From Candidatus Babelota bacterium (GTDB taxonomy: Bacteria; Babelota; Babeliae; Babelales; Babelaceae): 6,821 nucleotides of DNA. The DNA is taken from NCBI GenBank assembly GCA_003174035.1, contig PRDV01000029.1, positions 1 through 6,821 on the forward strand, given 5' to 3'. The notes under the pieces are model-generated. The model worked only from the letters and a program-made list of their open reading frames with translations, searched no databases and had not been told where the DNA came from. Made by a program: the position numbers and the translations under genes. Below, in pieces: positions 1-6,821 of this stretch. Each line of letters begins with the position of its first letter. Position 1 is the stretch's first letter.

Positions 1-692
1 ACGATATAAAGTTGATGAAGGATACTGCATGGACTGACGTAGTACAGCAACAATCGGATTTTGCTTATCTTATAAATCCAACTGCATTCGCTACACGGAT
101 CACTTCGCTTGGTTTACTCATCGATATGCTTGATCTTACCACTGCTCTCAAGAAGGGTAAGGCACTTGGCCTACGCATAGGCAAAATGGAGAAAACCTCG
201 ATTGGCATTGCGCTCGGATTCAGGCCAGGGGATGTTATTACCAAGATTCAACACCTGGCGCCTACGTCAACCAAAAATCGCATGAAGATATTTAATGCGC
301 TTGCAAAACTCGATATGGGTTCAGAGATTTTCGTTAACTTCACTCGCCGCGGACAACCGCTTACGGTGACCTATACGCTCTTTAATCTTGCAGAGCCTTC
401 CGCAATGCGAGAAATAACCCGCGTACCGCAAGGACCGGCTGTGTTAGGAGCACCAGCGGCACCACTATTCTCGCAAGTAACTCCGACAGCTCCAGTTCCT
501 GCACCGAAGGCTCCGGCACCAGTGGTGCCACCAACACCAGCTGCACCAGTGCCAGCCGCCCCGGCACCAGCACAGGCAGGCCTGCCGCGCGCACCAATCC
601 AAGCTATGCAAAAAAAAGATACTGAAGCCATGAAGCAATTTGGAAGCAAAGCATCATTACAAGCAGCGGCTCAGCCAAAGGCTTCACCTTAA
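1..692 (+). CDS. gspC: GspC-like type II secretion protein, C-terminal part with PDZ domain (5' partial)
   Basis: GspC is an inner-membrane protein whose periplasmic part contacts the secretin and helps select substrate. The reading frame is open from base 3 to the left edge, so the true start is outside. The TTG/ATG at 12/15 have no Shine-Dalgarno and no membrane segment follows, whereas GspC needs an N-terminal anchor. Counting from the TTG at 12, residues 8-50 fit the segment that precedes the PDZ in GspC, ending in KKGKALGLRI, which resembles the family pattern 'nGk-vGyrv'. Residues about 52-123 are a PDZ fold with the hallmark ALGFRPGDVITKI, then the GspC-like ending FTRRGQPLTVTYTL. A Pro/Ala-rich tail (141-198) and a basic, Gln/Ala-rich end follow; usual GspC proteins stop soon after the PDZ. 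The next gene, 17 bases downstream, is gspD, the usual partner. Another periplasmic PDZ protein is possible, but motif and context favour GspC. Confidence 0.75.
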   Translation, partial: DIKLMKDTAWTDVVQQQSDFAYLINPTAFATRITSLGLLIDMLDLTTALKKGKALGLRIGKMEKTSIGIALGFRPGDVITKIQHLAPTSTKNRMKIFNALAKLDMGSEIFVNFTRRGQPLTVTYTLFNLAEPSAMREITRVPQGPAVLGAPAAPLFSQVTPTAPVPAPKAPAPVVPPTPAAPVPAAPAPAQAGLPRAPIQAMQKKDTEAMKQFGSKASLQAAAQPKASP

Positions 693-694
693 CG

Positions 695-699
695 TTAGG
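695..699 (+). promoter_or_regulatory. Weak ribosome binding site of gspD
   Basis: TTAGG lies about 10 bases before the ATG at 710, in the 17-base gap after gspC. It is a poor match to the anti-Shine-Dalgarno compared with the sites of the three downstream genes. The weakness leaves open a start at the in-frame ATG at 749 (Met14), which would give a shorter signal peptide beginning MLLKGMTLVVLL. Confidence 0.35.
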
Positions 700-709
700 C
701 AAAATAAGT

Positions 710-3448
710 ATGAAAAGTATAAGTAATTACCTACGGATTTTTGAACGCATGCTATTAAAAGGGATGACCCTTGTCGTATTGTTGTCTATACCTCAGATAG
801 GTTATGCAGCAGAACTCCAAAAGGAAGCAACTATCGATATTACTGAGCTTCCAATTGCAACTCCTCAGCCACCTTCCCAAAAAGGAGAAGCACCCTTTAC
901 GTTGGAACCATTGGAGCCCGCGCCATTGACACCAGCGTCAGTCACGCCGGCCGAAGGCAAGATTGCTGCAACTGCAAGCCCACTCCCTGCTATTCCTCAA
1001 AAGAAAACAGGTCGCCCTAAAAAAAGCAGGCGCAAGCAACCTAACCGAACTGCTGAGCTAGAGCAGCCGCTCATTCCAGAAGAGGCCATAACACAGCCAG
1101 AAGAAACGATGCGGGAACTTAAACGAGAAGAAACTGAATCATTGCAAAAGCAAATTGCCTCAGGAACAATTCAACTTGGTAACTATCTTGAACCTTGGAA
1201 AGGCACTGATCCCCAAGAACGAGTCGAGATGAATTTCGATAATAAGGAGCTCACAGAGCTTTTAAAGTTCTTATCACAAAACTTGAATGTTACCTTTATT
1301 TTAGATGATGACATTGAACCACTGCGCGCCGAAGGTCTCCAACCTATCGGTGGCACAAAAATTACGTTTAAATCTCATGTTCCGCTTACCTTAAAACAAG
1401 CATGGGAAATCGGGCTTACTTTTCTTGAAATGTCAGGCTTTTCTGTTATTCCATCCACGCAACCTCGCACGTATCGGGTTACGGTGAACGCTGCAAAAGA
1501 TAAGCCTTCTGCAAATAGAGAACCATTACCAACCTTCATTGGCACTGATCCAGAGCTACTTCCAAATAATGATACAAAAATACGATATGTCTATTTTGCT
1601 CAAAATGCTGAATTGCCTACCATTATTCAGATTATCGATGCTTTAAAAAGTGGCTCTTCAGGTCCCCTTATAGAAGTGCCTCCCTTGAAAGCAGTTATTA
1701 TGACCGATAAGGCGGCGAATATTAAATCAATTATCAATATTTTAGGTGAAATTGATAGCGTAACTCAACCGGAAACATTGGCAATAATTCGACTCCAGCA
1801 CACTGATGCACGGCAGGTACGAGAATTGTACATGCGCCTTATTGGTAAAGATCCTCAAAATCCTGTATTTAACCCATTTAGCCGTCAAAGAAAGCCGGCA
1901 ACTACACAATATTTTACTGAGGCAACGCGCGTATTTGAAGAACCGTACACTAACTCACTCATTGTCTTGGGAACACGTGAAAACATCAAGCGTTTTGAAG
2001 ATTTTGTTATCAAATATATCGATAAATCTCTTGATATTCCCTTTTCGCCGCTCCATATAATCCAGCTTAAATTCATCGATGCAGCATCTATCGCAAAAAT
2101 TCTCAATGATGTTATCCAGCGCTTCAATCAAGATCCCGCAAATCAAGCGGCAGCAGCGGTGGGCGGCGTACGTGATGGGAATAAATTCTTCCGACCGAGT
2201 GTGCGTATTACCGATGAACCCTCGGGAAACAGGCTTATTATCAATGCTGACTATGAAGAATACCTTAAGTTACGAGAGCTCATTGAAAAGCTCGATGTGC
2301 AGCAACCGCAGGTGGCAATTAAAATCCTCATTATGAACGTGGATATTACCGACAGGGAAATCTTAGGAACTCAGCTACGTAATAGCACAGGCTGCTGTGA
2401 TGGCACCGGGGAGGGATTCAACTCCTTCTTAGGAAAAAATGTGAATTTTCAGACTTCCAATGTCGGACCATTTATTACCAATCCTCCACTTGGTGTTACA
2501 CCAACAAATCCTATTAATGGAGCGCAGCGACTTCTTGGTAATCTCATTGGACTTGCCAATTCCGTAAATGGGGTATCGCCTTTCGGTCCAGGAACCACAC
2601 TTGTTACTCTCGGAAAGGATATGTTTGGATTTTGGGGATTATTACAAGCATTGCAGAGTTATACCCGCGTAAGCGTAGTTGCAAATCCTTTCTTAATCAC
2701 TACCCACAAGTATAAGGCTGAATTTAAAGTAGGTGAAACCCGCCGTACTACAACCGCTATTGTGGAAGGCCAACAACAAGCAACTGCTCAGGGCGACATT
2801 TCTGCTGACTTACGCATCATTGTAACCCCTCAAATCAGTTATGATGATATGGTAAGCTTAAATATCTATGTTGAACTAGGACAGTTCGTTGATCCTAATC
2901 CGGCAAGTACTAACGTGGACCGTCTCATTAGAAAAGTAAGTACTGAAGCATTACTTGCCAATCGAGAAGTACTGGCCCTAGGAGGCCTCATTAGAGATGT
3001 TATCACGGAAAACACCACCAAGGTGCCCTTTTTGGGTGACCTGCCACTCATTGGCTGGCTCTTCAAGCAGAAATCGAAAACAGTCGAGCGAACAAGCCTT
3101 CTGATTCTCGTTTCACCAGAGATTATTAAACCGGCAGAACCGCAAGTTGCACAAGCATTTACGTTTGGTAAAATAGCCGATGCAAAAGATACCATTTTCA
3201 GAATGGGAGTGCCTGCAGAACGCAGAGATCCAATACATCGCTGGCTCTTTAATGATCATATCGAAGAAGAATCTACGACCCTTGATAAATTTGTGTCAAC
3301 GCAACAACGCTACATTGATCCAAGTCAGAAAAAATCCATTGTTGTCGCAATGCATGATGCACCATCATCGATGGCACCATCAGTGATGGCATCTGGACAA
3401 AAAAAAGGGGTACTTGATCTCTTGAAAGAAGGAAAGGCTGTAGCATGA
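710..3448 (+). CDS. gspD: GspD secretin, outer-membrane channel of type II secretion (912 aa)
   Basis: Secretins form the multimeric outer-membrane channel through which folded proteins or pilus fibres pass. Residues 1-33 look like a signal peptide (basic start, hydrophobic 19-30, likely cut after G-Y-A). Residues 34-168 are a long Pro/Glu-rich linker with a basic patch at 98-112. N0 spans about 172-258 (VEMNFDNKELTELLKFLSQ), N1 289-350, N2 356-440 and N3 446-530. The secretin barrel covers 531-805, with the gate region FWGLLQALQS...VVANPFLIT (641-663), ALGGLIRDV and the family signature VPFLGDLPLIGWLFKQ (772-787) followed by LLILVSPEII. A roughly 107-residue tail follows, longer than the barrel end needs; it could play the role of a pilotin-binding S-domain. 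The only cysteines are the pair 562-563. At 912 residues it is longer than typical GspD (about 650-750), mostly because of linker and tail. Its stop overlaps the next gene by 4 bases. Confidence 0.93.
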   Translation: MKSISNYLRIFERMLLKGMTLVVLLSIPQIGYAAELQKEATIDITELPIATPQPPSQKGEAPFTLEPLEPAPLTPASVTPAEGKIAATASPLPAIPQKKTGRPKKSRRKQPNRTAELEQPLIPEEAITQPEETMRELKREETESLQKQIASGTIQLGNYLEPWKGTDPQERVEMNFDNKELTELLKFLSQNLNVTFILDDDIEPLRAEGLQPIGGTKITFKSHVPLTLKQAWEIGLTFLEMSGFSVIPSTQPRTYRVTVNAAKDKPSANREPLPTFIGTDPELLPNNDTKIRYVYFAQNAELPTIIQIIDALKSGSSGPLIEVPPLKAVIMTDKAANIKSIINILGEIDSVTQPETLAIIRLQHTDARQVRELYMRLIGKDPQNPVFNPFSRQRKPATTQYFTEATRVFEEPYTNSLIVLGTRENIKRFEDFVIKYIDKSLDIPFSPLHIIQLKFIDAASIAKILNDVIQRFNQDPANQAAAAVGGVRDGNKFFRPSVRITDEPSGNRLIINADYEEYLKLRELIEKLDVQQPQVAIKILIMNVDITDREILGTQLRNSTGCCDGTGEGFNSFLGKNVNFQTSNVGPFITNPPLGVTPTNPINGAQRLLGNLIGLANSVNGVSPFGPGTTLVTLGKDMFGFWGLLQALQSYTRVSVVANPFLITTHKYKAEFKVGETRRTTTAIVEGQQQATAQGDISADLRIIVTPQISYDDMVSLNIYVELGQFVDPNPASTNVDRLIRKVSTEALLANREVLALGGLIRDVITENTTKVPFLGDLPLIGWLFKQKSKTVERTSLLILVSPEIIKPAEPQVAQAFTFGKIADAKDTIFRMGVPAERRDPIHRWLFNDHIEEESTTLDKFVSTQQRYIDPSQKKSIVVAMHDAPSSMAPSVMASGQKKGVLDLLKEGKAVA
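3429..3437 (+). promoter_or_regulatory. Ribosome binding site of gspL inside the end of gspD
   Basis: AAGGAAAGG ends 7 bases before the ATG at 3445. The site lies in the last codons of gspD, and the ATGA overlap joins stop and start, so translation of the two genes is probably coupled. This supports 3445 as the start. Confidence 0.65.
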
Positions 3449-5031
3449 TCAAGAATATCTTTATTCCCGAAAGACTAGGAGCTTATTATCTGTTTTCGCA
3501 CAGAACAGCCGGTATTGAGATTGGACCAACGCATATCTATGCCACGGTTGTAATGGCAACGGGAAAAAAAAGGATCATTGAGAAAGTAGTCGATGAACCT
3601 ATTGCTCTGACAAATAATGCAGGCAATACTGCAACCGGCAATGCTGCTGCCAACAGTGAAGGCGCTAACCCCGCTGGGGCTGTCACTCCAACTACCCATG
3701 ATGAACGCGTTGTTCAAGCACTCAAAAATCTCGCAGCTAAACTCGGACCCGTTGACGAGATTGTCTGTGCGCTTCCTAGTACGCTTGTTATCTTTAAAGA
3801 GCTTACCCTTCCCTTTGTGGGCCTCAAAAAAATTAAAATGGTCGTCCCGTTTGAAGTAGAATCATTGCTTCCCTTTTCTCTTGACAGAGCAACAATTGAT
3901 TGCATAGTAACACGTGAGGACAAGGAAAAAGGGCAGAGCGAACTGCTCGTTGCCGCTGTTAAAAATGCAACAGTCGAACAGTATGTGCATTACTTTTCTG
4001 CTGCTGAATTGCCTCTTGACAAGCTCTCCGTTGACATCGTTGAACTTGCGGGTCTTTACTTTAAACTGGCACCAGAAAAAGAAGTAACCGCCGCGCTTAT
4101 AGATGTAGAAACCCACATAACACGTATCGCTCTCATCGTTGACAAACAGCTTAGATATATCCGCGCGCTTACTAAAGGCATCGGCACCAATCATTCTGCT
4201 CCAAGCCCTGAAGAGCTCGTTGCAGATATTGCTTCATCCTTGCTATCAGCGCAGCAAAAATTTAAGGGAGGCGAAAGAGTAGAAAAAGTCGTAATCATGG
4301 GCCCTCAGAGTGAAAATTCCAGTTTTGTAGCCCTTTGCGAAGAACAGTTACATAGTGCCGTTCGCCTTATGCAACCAAAGCAGCTGATTCATACGGGCAT
4401 AGCACAGAGCAAGATAACCTCGCTCAGTCAGCCGATGATCGTAAGTATAGCAACTGCCTTATCATTGCCTCTCACAGCTGATTTTAATCTTCAACGTCAA
4501 GCAGCAGAACAGCAAGAAGACCGCACCATTACCAATCAAATTATTGCGCTTGCAGCCCTTGCATTACTCATATTTGCAACTTTTTCAGCATATAGTTTTT
4601 TACGTATCCGCAATCTACGCAATGCGGTAAAAACTGCTGAAAATGAGGCATTACAAGAACTTAAAAAGAACTTTAAATTAAAGCCTGGACAAAGTGCTAC
4701 GCTGGAAGCAGCCAATAAAGCCGCTGCAAATGAACTTAAACGACAAGAATCCGCTTGGCGTAATCTATCAGAGGAAAACCGTTATGCTTTCTTGCGTTAT
4801 TTAACCGAGTTGAGCAGATGCATTAATGTAAAGGATGCCCATCTTGATATTGCAAGCCTTACCATGAAAGAAGATACGATTAAACTCTATGGAAGTGTGC
4901 CGGGTTATCAACAACTCACCAAGCTTCAAAATCAGCTTTCATGCCCGCTATTTAAGAAAATCACTAAGCTACAGGATCCAAATTTTACTTCTGAGCCTAT
5001 AACACTCACCATCAATAGAGAGGAGTTATAA
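3445..5031 (+). CDS. gspL: GspL-like inner-membrane platform protein (PilM-type actin-like domain joined to PilN-type part)
   Basis: GspL links the cytoplasmic motor ATPase to the periplasmic part of the machine. Residues about 19-345 are a PilM/GspL actin-like (ASKHA) domain: AGIEIGPTHIYATVV (22-36) is in the place of the first phosphate loop, PFEVESLLPFSLDRATIDCIV (135-155) is the typical PilM stretch, ALIDVETHITRIALI (217-231) corresponds to the second phosphate loop, and KVVIMGP (281-287) resembles the adenosine motif. A low-complexity Asn/Ala/Gly stretch interrupts it at 56-85. One membrane span (364-384) follows, then a charged, probably coiled-coil helix (388-440) and a small periplasmic domain (445-525) of the ferredoxin-like kind seen in GspL and PilN. 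At 528 residues it is longer than typical GspL (about 400). Position between gspD and a GspM-like gene supports the call. Automatic annotation may name it PilM. Whether it binds nucleotide is unknown; true GspL proteins generally have degenerate sites. Confidence 0.85.
   Translation: MIKNIFIPERLGAYYLFSHRTAGIEIGPTHIYATVVMATGKKRIIEKVVDEPIALTNNAGNTATGNAAANSEGANPAGAVTPTTHDERVVQALKNLAAKLGPVDEIVCALPSTLVIFKELTLPFVGLKKIKMVVPFEVESLLPFSLDRATIDCIVTREDKEKGQSELLVAAVKNATVEQYVHYFSAAELPLDKLSVDIVELAGLYFKLAPEKEVTAALIDVETHITRIALIVDKQLRYIRALTKGIGTNHSAPSPEELVADIASSLLSAQQKFKGGERVEKVVIMGPQSENSSFVALCEEQLHSAVRLMQPKQLIHTGIAQSKITSLSQPMIVSIATALSLPLTADFNLQRQAAEQQEDRTITNQIIALAALALLIFATFSAYSFLRIRNLRNAVKTAENEALQELKKNFKLKPGQSATLEAANKAAANELKRQESAWRNLSEENRYAFLRYLTELSRCINVKDAHLDIASLTMKEDTIKLYGSVPGYQQLTKLQNQLSCPLFKKITKLQDPNFTSEPITLTINREEL
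5017..5025 (+). promoter_or_regulatory. Strong ribosome binding site of gspM inside the end of gspL
   Basis: AGAGAGGAG ends 5 bases before the ATG at 5031. It is part of the codons for the last residues of gspL (R-E-E), and the stop TAA shares its final A with the ATG, a 1-base overlap that suggests coupled translation. It fixes the start of gspM. Confidence 0.75.
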
Positions 5032-5579
5032 TGGAGTTTTTACATCCGATTCGCGATTTTATTAAAGGGCTCGAGGAGGCTGATTATTATAAATATTTTG
5101 GCGCCTTCTTTGGTGGATTTTTACTACTTTTTGGTCTTCTCGTGTACATCCATTATAGCAAGGTACACAAATATCAAAATGCCCTTAAAAGAGTGGAATC
5201 ACTCCGTTCGCAGACAAAGAAAATAGTCAGCGACTACAAAGTTGTTCTAGCACAACGGGAAAAAGTAGAGGAAATTCTTGAACAAAATAAGGACTTTCGC
5301 ATCGGAGAAGCCTATCAATCGATCGTTCAAAAAGTTGGACTGGCATCAAGAATGCATGATGTGTCCGCACCCACTACGGGTGAAAGCATTAGTGGAAAAA
5401 CTGAAGTACTCGTAACATCTCATTTTTCCGGAATAAATATGAAGCAGTTAACTGATCTGCTTTCTGAAATTGCAGCAGTACAACGGCTCTATGTAAAAGA
5501 ATTGGATATAAAAAAGTCGCCCCAATCGCAAACGGTAGATGTTGATATTACCGTTGCTACTCTTGAAAGCACTGAATGA
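5031..5579 (+). CDS. gspM: GspM/PilO-like inner-membrane platform protein (182 aa)
   Basis: The layout is that of GspM and PilO, small bitopic proteins that pair with GspL/PilN under the inner-membrane platform. A short cytoplasmic start (1-22) is followed by one membrane span (about 23-41, Gly/Phe/Leu-rich). A charged helix at 43-87 has heptad-like spacing and probably forms a coiled coil. Residues about 92-178 are alternating strands and helices that fit the ferredoxin-like fold: EVLVTSHFSGINMKQLTDLLSEI is a strand-helix unit (125-147), and VDVDITVATLE (169-179) is a closing strand. The strand-helix pattern with F-x-G before the helix resembles the PilO/GspM pattern. Sequence identity in this family is low everywhere, so the call rests on length, topology and the place right after gspL. 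GspM and PilO cannot be told apart here. Confidence 0.75.
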   Translation: MEFLHPIRDFIKGLEEADYYKYFGAFFGGFLLLFGLLVYIHYSKVHKYQNALKRVESLRSQTKKIVSDYKVVLAQREKVEEILEQNKDFRIGEAYQSIVQKVGLASRMHDVSAPTTGESISGKTEVLVTSHFSGINMKQLTDLLSEIAAVQRLYVKELDIKKSPQSQTVDVDITVATLESTE

Positions 5580-5586
5580 GGATTAT

Positions 5587-5592
5587 AGAGGA
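5587..5592 (+). promoter_or_regulatory. Ribosome binding site of the second secretin gene
   Basis: AGAGGA sits 6 bases before the ATG at 5599, in the 19-base gap after gspM. It decides the start: the next in-frame ATG (5656) would remove the basic N-terminal part of the signal peptide. Confidence 0.65.
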
Positions 5593-5598
5593 AAAATT

Positions 5599-6821
5599 AT
5601 GGTTGCTACATTAAAAATCAGCTATCTGGGCATATCTTATAAACGTAGAGCGCTTATGCTCTTCTCTATGCTTATACTATGCTTTACTTGGAACGCGGAA
5701 GACTCAGCTGCCCCAACTACACCAGCTATTCCAGCAGTAACAGTGCCTCGCGGTACCATCTTGCAAAATCCATCCGGCCCAGATCAACGGGAGCCAATGC
5801 AGCTGGTAAGTCTAAAAAAACCGTCACGTGATGAAGGCCTCATACCCTTTTCATTTGAAAGGAAACCACTCGTTGATATCATTGATGAATTAGCAGCGAA
5901 AAAATCCATTAATATCATCCTCCCTCAGGCGGCAGCTGACCTTGAAACATTAAAAAAACAGATGATAACTTTCCAACCTCAGGGTCGCGATAAAATACCG
6001 GTTACCGAAGCGTGGCATTTGCTTGCAACCTTCCTTGAGCTTTCGGGATTTGCGATGAGCAAAAAGCGAGATGATCTTTTTGCCGTAACTCGCGTTGGTA
6101 AGCCAGACGAGGCTGGCATAAATAGAGAGATTTTACCGCTCTACGTCAACGTTCCCTATAGCGCACTCCCTGATAGCGAAGAGCGCATACGGTATATTTA
6201 TTATTTGCGCAATTTAAAAACACCTTCAGCTGAAGATAAAGAAACTAATCCCATTGCACGTATTTTTAAAGATATGCTTACACCGGGAGCACCTGTCGTC
6301 TATGAGCCAAAGTCTAATGGTTTTATTATTACTGATAAAGCTAACATTATTGCTTCTGCCATGCGGATTATTTCAGAATTTGATCACAGCGGCTTTAAAG
6401 AAACAGTAGAGGTCATTCACGTCAACAACGTACCGGTACGAGATGTGATAAAAGTCTTTGATTCATTAAAAAAAGCCGCAGGAGAAAGCGAAAAACAAAC
6501 ACCACCTTTCATCCGAGGGGATGCTCGCGCCGAGTCATTAAGCTATTTTGCAGCTGACACCCGCATTGTAGCAGATGAACGAAGAAACAATCTTATTATT
6601 ATGGGCCGTCAATCAGCAGTTGCTCGTATCGCTGAATTTGTAGAATATGCGATGGATAAACCACAAGAGTCCGGATTATCAATATTACATTCCTATGATC
6701 TTCAGTATCTTGATGCTAAGCAATTTGCAGAGGTCCTGACAAGAATTGTGGCCGCGCCCGTGGCTGTTGGCCCGCAAGCGACAGCTGGCGCCGCAACCGG
6801 CCCTGAGCGGTATTTTCAAGG
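5599..6821 (+). CDS. gspD: Second GspD/PilQ-family secretin, N-terminal part (3' partial)
   Basis: The frame is open to the right edge: 407 complete codons are visible. Residues 1-33 look like a signal peptide (KRR at 15-17, hydrophobic 18-31). A short Pro-rich linker (34-80) leads to N0 at about 82-165 (IPFSFERKPLVDIIDELAA, then VTEAWHLLATFLELSGFAM). N1 lies at about 195-262 (IRYIYYLRN ... GFIITDKANIIASAMRIISEFD), N2 at 268-355 (VEVIHVNNVPVRDVIKVF ... NNLIIMGRQSAVARIAEFV), and N3 starts at 361 (ILHSYDLQYLDAKQFAEVLTRI). The order and many residues match the gspD upstream, so this is a paralogue in the same operon. Its linker is much shorter than that of the first copy, and it lacks the basic patch. 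The barrel domain would lie outside the window, so I cannot say whether this protein forms a channel. By position after gspL-gspM it sits where pilQ sits in type IV pilus operons. Confidence 0.85.
   Translation, partial: MVATLKISYLGISYKRRALMLFSMLILCFTWNAEDSAAPTTPAIPAVTVPRGTILQNPSGPDQREPMQLVSLKKPSRDEGLIPFSFERKPLVDIIDELAAKKSINIILPQAAADLETLKKQMITFQPQGRDKIPVTEAWHLLATFLELSGFAMSKKRDDLFAVTRVGKPDEAGINREILPLYVNVPYSALPDSEERIRYIYYLRNLKTPSAEDKETNPIARIFKDMLTPGAPVVYEPKSNGFIITDKANIIASAMRIISEFDHSGFKETVEVIHVNNVPVRDVIKVFDSLKKAAGESEKQTPPFIRGDARAESLSYFAADTRIVADERRNNLIIMGRQSAVARIAEFVEYAMDKPQESGLSILHSYDLQYLDAKQFAEVLTRIVAAPVAVGPQATAGAATGPERYFQ

Noticed and set aside
12..17. TTG/ATG as the true start of the GspC-like gene
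   Set aside because: The frame stays open to the window edge, there is no Shine-Dalgarno, and the membrane anchor expected in GspC would be missing. The gene is most likely cut by the window.
371..649. Minus-strand open frame rich in Gly and Ala
   Set aside because: It is the complement of the Pro/Ala-rich tail of the GspC-like gene; GC-rich repeats of that kind leave the reverse frame free of stops. There is no ribosome binding site or recognisable protein.
1001..1045. AT-hook-like motif (GRPKK with flanking Lys/Arg) in GspD
   Set aside because: The protein is exported, so DNA binding is unlikely; the basic run is reported only as an odd linker feature.
3361..3390. Small inverted repeats (CCATCA-G-TGATGG and CCATC-ATC-GATGG)
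   Set aside because: Loops of 1 and 3 bases, no following T run, and the position inside gspD argue against a terminator. They reflect a short peptide repeat (SMAPSVMA).
3399..3410. A8G4 run near the end of gspD as a possible programmed frameshift
   Set aside because: Both the -1 and +1 frames hit a stop within a few codons (3415 and 3423), so no fusion with gspL can form. Occasional slippage would only trim the tail.
5674..5685. Cys28 of the second secretin as a lipoprotein site
   Set aside because: The residues before it are L-I-L, without the Gly/Ala/Ser expected at the last position of a lipobox; an ordinary signal peptide fits better.

Overview
The window is one plus-strand operon for the outer-membrane and inner-membrane assembly platform of a type II secretion / type IV pilus family machine. 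It therefore comes from a diderm (Gram-negative type) bacterium. Five coding regions fill almost all of it: a 5'-truncated GspC-like PDZ protein (to 692), a complete GspD secretin (710-3448), a GspL-like protein with PilM-type and PilN-type parts in one chain (3445-5031), a small GspM/PilO-like protein (5031-5579), and the N-terminal part of a second secretin-family protein that runs off the right edge (from 5599).

The genes are packed for coupled translation. Gaps are 17 and 19 bases and overlaps are 4 bases and 1 base, with Shine-Dalgarno sequences in the ends of upstream genes. I see no terminator, internal promoter, RNA gene, mobile element or CRISPR array, and no gene-free stretch longer than 20 bases. 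Base composition and codon use look even across the window by eye (not counted), so there is no sign of a transferred insert.

Expected roles from the families: GspC links the inner-membrane platform to the secretin. GspD forms the outer-membrane channel. GspL (actin-like cytoplasmic domain, one membrane span, periplasmic domain) and GspM (one span, coiled coil, ferredoxin-like domain) form the inner-membrane platform that connects to the motor ATPase. The motor ATPase, platform protein GspF and pseudopilins are not in this window.

The most notable feature is that two secretin-family genes lie in the same operon. They share domain order N0-N1-N2-N3 and several unusual sequence details, which suggests an old duplication. 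The order C-D-L-M-D also mixes a type II start (gspC-gspD) with the pilM-N-O-(P)-Q order of type IV pilus operons. The lineage cannot be fixed from the sequence alone. The style of the proteins is reminiscent of Candidatus Dependentiae (TM6) or another poorly sampled phylum, but that is a low-confidence impression.
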